From the NCBI RefSeq assembly GCF_017815135.1, contig NZ_JAGJCF010000014.1, positions 62,001 through 126,000 on the forward strand: 64,000 nucleotides of DNA. The letters are read 5' to 3'. The first letter of the stretch is position 1; each line of letters begins with the position of its first letter. The notes below the pieces were generated by a model. That model was not told the DNA's origin, ran no database searches, and saw only the letters and a list, made by a program, of their open reading frames with translations. This DNA comes from Jiella mangrovi (GTDB lineage: Bacteria > Pseudomonadota > Alphaproteobacteria > Rhizobiales > Rhizobiaceae). Made by a program: the position numbers and the translations under genes. This document shows positions 61,433 to 64,000 of this stretch, piece by piece.

Positions 61433-61660
61433 ATGGAAGCGGATGCAGCAAAGTTCATCGGTGCCGGTCTCGCATGCCTCGGCATGGGCGGCGCCGGAAT
61501 CGGCCTCGGCACGATCTTCGGCCAGTATCTCGCCGGCGCGCTGCGCAATCCCTCGGCTGCCGACGGCCAGTTCGGCCGCCTGATCTTCGGCTTCGCGGTG
61601 ACGGAAGCGCTCGGCATCTTCTCGCTGCTCGTCGCGCTGCTGCTGCTCTTCGCCGTCTAA
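61433..61660 (+). CDS. atpE: F0F1 ATP synthase subunit c
   Basis: The product has 75 residues and two helices. The first carries the GxGxGxG packing motif in [17 protein letters not shown]. The polar loop is RNPSAADGQ. The second contains the ion-binding Glu58 in [22 protein letters not shown]. The residues around Glu58 are those of a proton-coupled ring. ATG 61433 follows AAAGGAG closely. The protein is very highly expressed in general, and the short upstream spacing of about 95 bases from atpB may hold a processing or strong translation signal. Confidence 0.97.
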   Translation: MEADAAKFIGAGLACLGMGGAGIGLGTIFGQYLAGALRNPSAADGQFGRLIFGFAVTEALGIFSLLVALLLLFAV

Positions 61661-61736
61661 GGCGAGCCACGAGCCGACACGACGTTCTTGACCGGCGGCC
61701 CACGAAGCCGCCGGTCGTTCTTGCCGGAGACCCGCG

Positions 61737-62342
61737 ATGTTCGTCACGCAAGCCTTTGCCCAGGATGGGGAAACGACCGACCACCAGCCGGTGACGGCCG
61801 AGGGCGCGAACGTGACCCATCACGAGGGCACGATCTCCCCCGATGAGCACGGGGAAGGCTTTCCGCCGTTCAATCCCGAATATTTTCCCTCCCAGCTCCT
61901 GTGGCTGGCGATCACCTTCGGCGTCTTCTACTGGCTGCTGAAGACGGTGATCATGCCGCGCATCGGCGGCATCCTGGAAAACCGGCGTGATCGGATCGCT
62001 CTCGATCTCGAAGCCGCCGAGCGGATGCGCTCCGACGCGGACGAGGCCAAGGCCGCCTACGAGCAGGAGCTGACCGAGGCGCGCAACCGCGCACATTCGA
62101 TCGCCCAGGACGCGCGCGAAACCGCCAAGGCCGATGCCGAGAAGGAGCGCAAGCGTCTCGATGCCGAGCTCGACGAGAAGCTCGAAGCCGCACAGGCCCG
62201 CATCGGCGAGGTGAAGCGCTCGGCGCTCGGCGAGGTCGACGGGATCGCCCGCGACGTCACCGACACGATCCTGCGCCAAGTCGCCAATATCGAAGCCAGC
62301 CAGGACGAGATCGCCAGCGCCGTCAATCAGGCCGGAAGCTGA
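61737..62342 (+). CDS. atpX: F0F1 ATP synthase subunit b' (second b-type subunit)
   Basis: The product has 201 residues with GGAG before its ATG. An N-terminal extension of about 50 residues, rich in His, Glu and Thr, precedes the single membrane helix FPSQLLWLAITFGVFYWLLKTVIMPRI. A long amphipathic coiled coil follows (about 85-195), with AAERMRSDADEAKAAYEQELTEARNRAHSIAQDARETAKADAEKERKRLDAEL. Paired b and b' genes are typical of photosynthetic bacteria and Alphaproteobacteria. It dimerises with subunit b as the peripheral stalk. Confidence 0.93.
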   Translation: MFVTQAFAQDGETTDHQPVTAEGANVTHHEGTISPDEHGEGFPPFNPEYFPSQLLWLAITFGVFYWLLKTVIMPRIGGILENRRDRIALDLEAAERMRSDADEAKAAYEQELTEARNRAHSIAQDARETAKADAEKERKRLDAELDEKLEAAQARIGEVKRSALGEVDGIARDVTDTILRQVANIEASQDEIASAVNQAGS

Positions 62343-62355
62343 GGGGAGACGACCC

Positions 62356-62835
62356 ATGGACAATACATTCTGGACGTTTGTCGGCCTGATCCTGTTCTTC
62401 GTCGTGGTCTTCTACATCAAGGCACCGACGAAGATCGGCAAGAATCTCGACGAGCGCGCCGCCAAGATCCGCAAGGAGATCGAGGAGGCACGGGAGCTGA
62501 AGGAAGAGGCCAAGCAGCAGCTTGCCGAATTCCAGCGCCGCCGCCGCGAGGCCGAGCAGGAAGCCAAGGACATCATCGCCGCCGCCAAGCGCGAGGCCGA
62601 TGCGATGCTCAAGGAAGCGCGCCAGCGCAACGAGGACTACGTCGAGCGACGCACCGCCATGGCCGAGGCGAAGATCGCCCAGGCCGAGAGCGACGCCGTC
62701 GCCGAGGTTCGGGCCTCGGCCGTCAACATCGCCATCGAGGCGTCGGCCAAGATCATCGCCGACCGCAACTCCGGCGAGACGAGCGGCCTGTTCATCGATA
62801 ATTCCATTCAGGAAGTTCGCAAGCGCCTTAACTGA
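62356..62835 (+). CDS. atpF: F0F1 ATP synthase subunit b
   Basis: The product has 159 residues. The membrane helix FWTFVGLILFFVVVFYIKAP is at the extreme N-terminus. The rest is a charged coiled coil, for example ERAAKIRKEIEEARELKEEAKQQLAEFQRRRREAEQEAKDII. It starts 14 bases after the b' stop, with GGGGAG upstream. Last gene of the F0 operon, followed by a terminator. Confidence 0.95.
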   Translation: MDNTFWTFVGLILFFVVVFYIKAPTKIGKNLDERAAKIRKEIEEARELKEEAKQQLAEFQRRRREAEQEAKDIIAAAKREADAMLKEARQRNEDYVERRTAMAEAKIAQAESDAVAEVRASAVNIAIEASAKIIADRNSGETSGLFIDNSIQEVRKRLN

Positions 62836-62880
62836 TATCGCGCGGCGGAAACGCCGCCCGCATCGATCAGAACTGCCAGA

Positions 62881-62907
62881 AAGCCGGGCCCTTGGTCCGG
62901 CTTTTTT
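62881..62907 (+). terminator. Rho-independent terminator of the F0 operon
   Basis: AAGCCGGGCC and GGTCCGGCTT pair around CTT and are followed by TTTT (six Ts in all). Confidence 0.85.
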
Positions 62908-63011
62908 GCGTCGTCGACGCTTCAGACCGTCATCCTCCTCACCGGCCAGTTGGACGAAGGGCGCATTCCGGCCCAGATTGGTTCGAGGACCGGATGTGAG
63001 GAGGAGCGAAG

Positions 63012-64000
63012 ATGAATCCCGAGCCAAAGACGAGCCGCCTTGCCGATGCACTCTTCGTCCCGGTGCTGACCCACTATGCGCAAGGGGGCGCTGGAACGGT
63101 CGATCGCGATCGCATGCTCGCCCATCTCAGGACGATTCGTCCGAGCGTCAGGCAGGTCATGCTGGCAGGCTCGACGGGTGATGGCTGGGAGCTCGGGGAC
63201 GACGGTTTCGACGCTCTGATCGATCTTGCCGCATCGCGCGAGATGGCGGGTCTCGATCTTGCTTTGATCTTCGGGGCTTTGAGGCCCACCACCGAGGCGG
63301 TGATCGCCAGGCTGAACCATCTGGAAGAGCGGCTGGCGAAGGATGCGGACCTTCGGGAGCGGGTGACATGTGCCGTGGTGTGCCCGCCGGTCGACGCGCA
63401 AGCCAGCCAGGATGCGATTGTCGAGCATTATGAGGCGGTGCTTCTCGCCAGCCGGCTGCCCATTGCGGTCTATCAGCTGCCGCAGGTGACCGGCTGCCGG
63501 ATCGCGCCAGAGACGATGGCGAGGCTCGCCGCCTCGCCACGCGTCGGCCTCTTCAAGGATTCCAGCGGCGAAGACACGGTGGCAAAAAGCGGCCTCGACT
63601 TCGCCGACGTGGCGCTAGTTCGCGGGGCCGAGGGCGGATATCTGGAGGCGCTGAAACCGGACGGCCCCTATGACGGCTGGCTGCTGTCGACCGGCAACGT
63701 CATCGGTGAGCCGCTGCGGCAACTTCTGGCACTCAAGGCGGAAGGCAGGAGCGCCGAGGCGGAGGCTCTGTCGGCACGGCTGTCGCGGGCCGTCGCGGCG
63801 GTGTTCGAGGCGGCGCAGGGCGAAGGCGGCGCCAACGCCTTTTCCAATGCCAACCGGGCGATGGACCATCTCGCGGCGCATGGCGGGGCCTGGCGCGATG
63901 CGCCGCTGCCGCTCAAGGTCGATGGCAATCGGCTGTCGGCGGACCTCGTCGAAAAGGCGGCGGAGATCGCACAGGATCTGTTGCCGGCCGCCGGGCGGGG
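63012..64000 (+). CDS. Dihydrodipicolinate-synthase/N-acetylneuraminate-lyase superfamily protein, 3' end outside the window
   Basis: The open frame runs from ATG 63012, which is preceded by GAGGAG, to the window end without a stop (about 329 codons). DapA-superfamily marks are MLAGSTGDGWELGDD (GSTGE-type loop), Tyr in IAVYQLPQ and the Schiff-base Lys182 in GLFKDSSGED. The gene is not certain to be lysine biosynthetic: the N-terminus (LFVPVLTHYAQGGAGTVDRDRM) and the loop variant suggest an aldolase/lyase for a 2-keto-3-deoxy acid or similar. Upstream is the F0-operon terminator, so it has its own promoter in 62908-63000. Confidence 0.82.
   Translation, partial: MNPEPKTSRLADALFVPVLTHYAQGGAGTVDRDRMLAHLRTIRPSVRQVMLAGSTGDGWELGDDGFDALIDLAASREMAGLDLALIFGALRPTTEAVIARLNHLEERLAKDADLRERVTCAVVCPPVDAQASQDAIVEHYEAVLLASRLPIAVYQLPQVTGCRIAPETMARLAASPRVGLFKDSSGEDTVAKSGLDFADVALVRGAEGGYLEALKPDGPYDGWLLSTGNVIGEPLRQLLALKAEGRSAEAEALSARLSRAVAAVFEAAQGEGGANAFSNANRAMDHLAAHGGAWRDAPLPLKVDGNRLSADLVEKAAEIAQDLLPAAGR

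Overview
The window is high-GC, gene-dense bacterial chromosome. It most likely comes from an alphaproteobacterium of the order Hyphomicrobiales (Rhizobiales). Supporting signs are a separate F0 operon with both b and b' subunits, a REC-DUF3369 histidine kinase, a DUF1178 gene behind a nitrilase-family gene, an ETFB-lysine-methyltransferase-like gene, TAXI and tripartite tricarboxylate transport systems, and several families of short palindromic intergenic repeats of the rhizobial type. The genus cannot be fixed from sequence alone. No rRNA, tRNA, CRISPR array, prophage or insertion sequence was recognised.

Layout. 1-5.0 kb: the 3' end of grxC, a nitrilase-family amidase, DUF1178, a degenerate Nudix protein and a two-component pair. 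5.4-20.2 kb: an unusual cluster holding a polysaccharide-deacetylase-like protein, a GNAT acetyltransferase, a membrane adenylate cyclase (opposite strand), three glycosyltransferases, an orphan double-ATPase ABC protein, a 900-residue ABC exporter-like protein whose nucleotide-binding site is destroyed, a tiny coupled ORF, a cyclic-nucleotide-binding protein without a DNA-binding domain, a metallo-beta-lactamase-fold hydrolase and a soluble class III cyclase. Many of its genes overlap by 1-4 bases. 20.3-25.7 kb: an RND efflux pair, its divergent TetR regulator with a palindromic operator, and a short BLUF photoreceptor. 25.9-37.5 kb: a fused TRAP permease with DUF1850, a universal stress protein, a transglutaminase/ATP-grasp/alpha-E pair, a PhoX-like phosphatase, a TAXI binding protein and mscL.

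37.9-52.3 kb: after a small membrane protein, a long minus-strand catabolic cluster holds a 2-hydroxyacid dehydrogenase, tctABC, a fumarylacetoacetase-fold hydrolase, two SDR dehydrogenases, a GntR/FCD regulator, a beta-hydroxyacid dehydrogenase, a D-erythronate-dehydrogenase-like protein and a xylonate-dehydratase-like IlvD/Edd enzyme. A ParDE module is embedded in it. The palindrome ACGTATACGT, or a close form, lies upstream of three of its transcription units, which suggests a GntR regulon for uptake and oxidative breakdown of a sugar acid.

52.5-64 kb: a protein methyltransferase, 3-hydroxyisobutyryl-CoA hydrolase plus 3-hydroxyisobutyrate dehydrogenase (valine breakdown), eutBC (ethanolamine ammonia-lyase), a TerC-family membrane protein, the F0 ATP synthase operon (atpI-B-E-b'-F) with a terminator, and the start of a DapA-superfamily lyase running off the window.

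The gaps between genes, especially from 29 to 56 kb, carry three repeat families. The commonest is a pair of hairpins with covarying stems. Most start choices rest on visible Shine-Dalgarno sequences and stop/start overlaps and are noted gene by gene.
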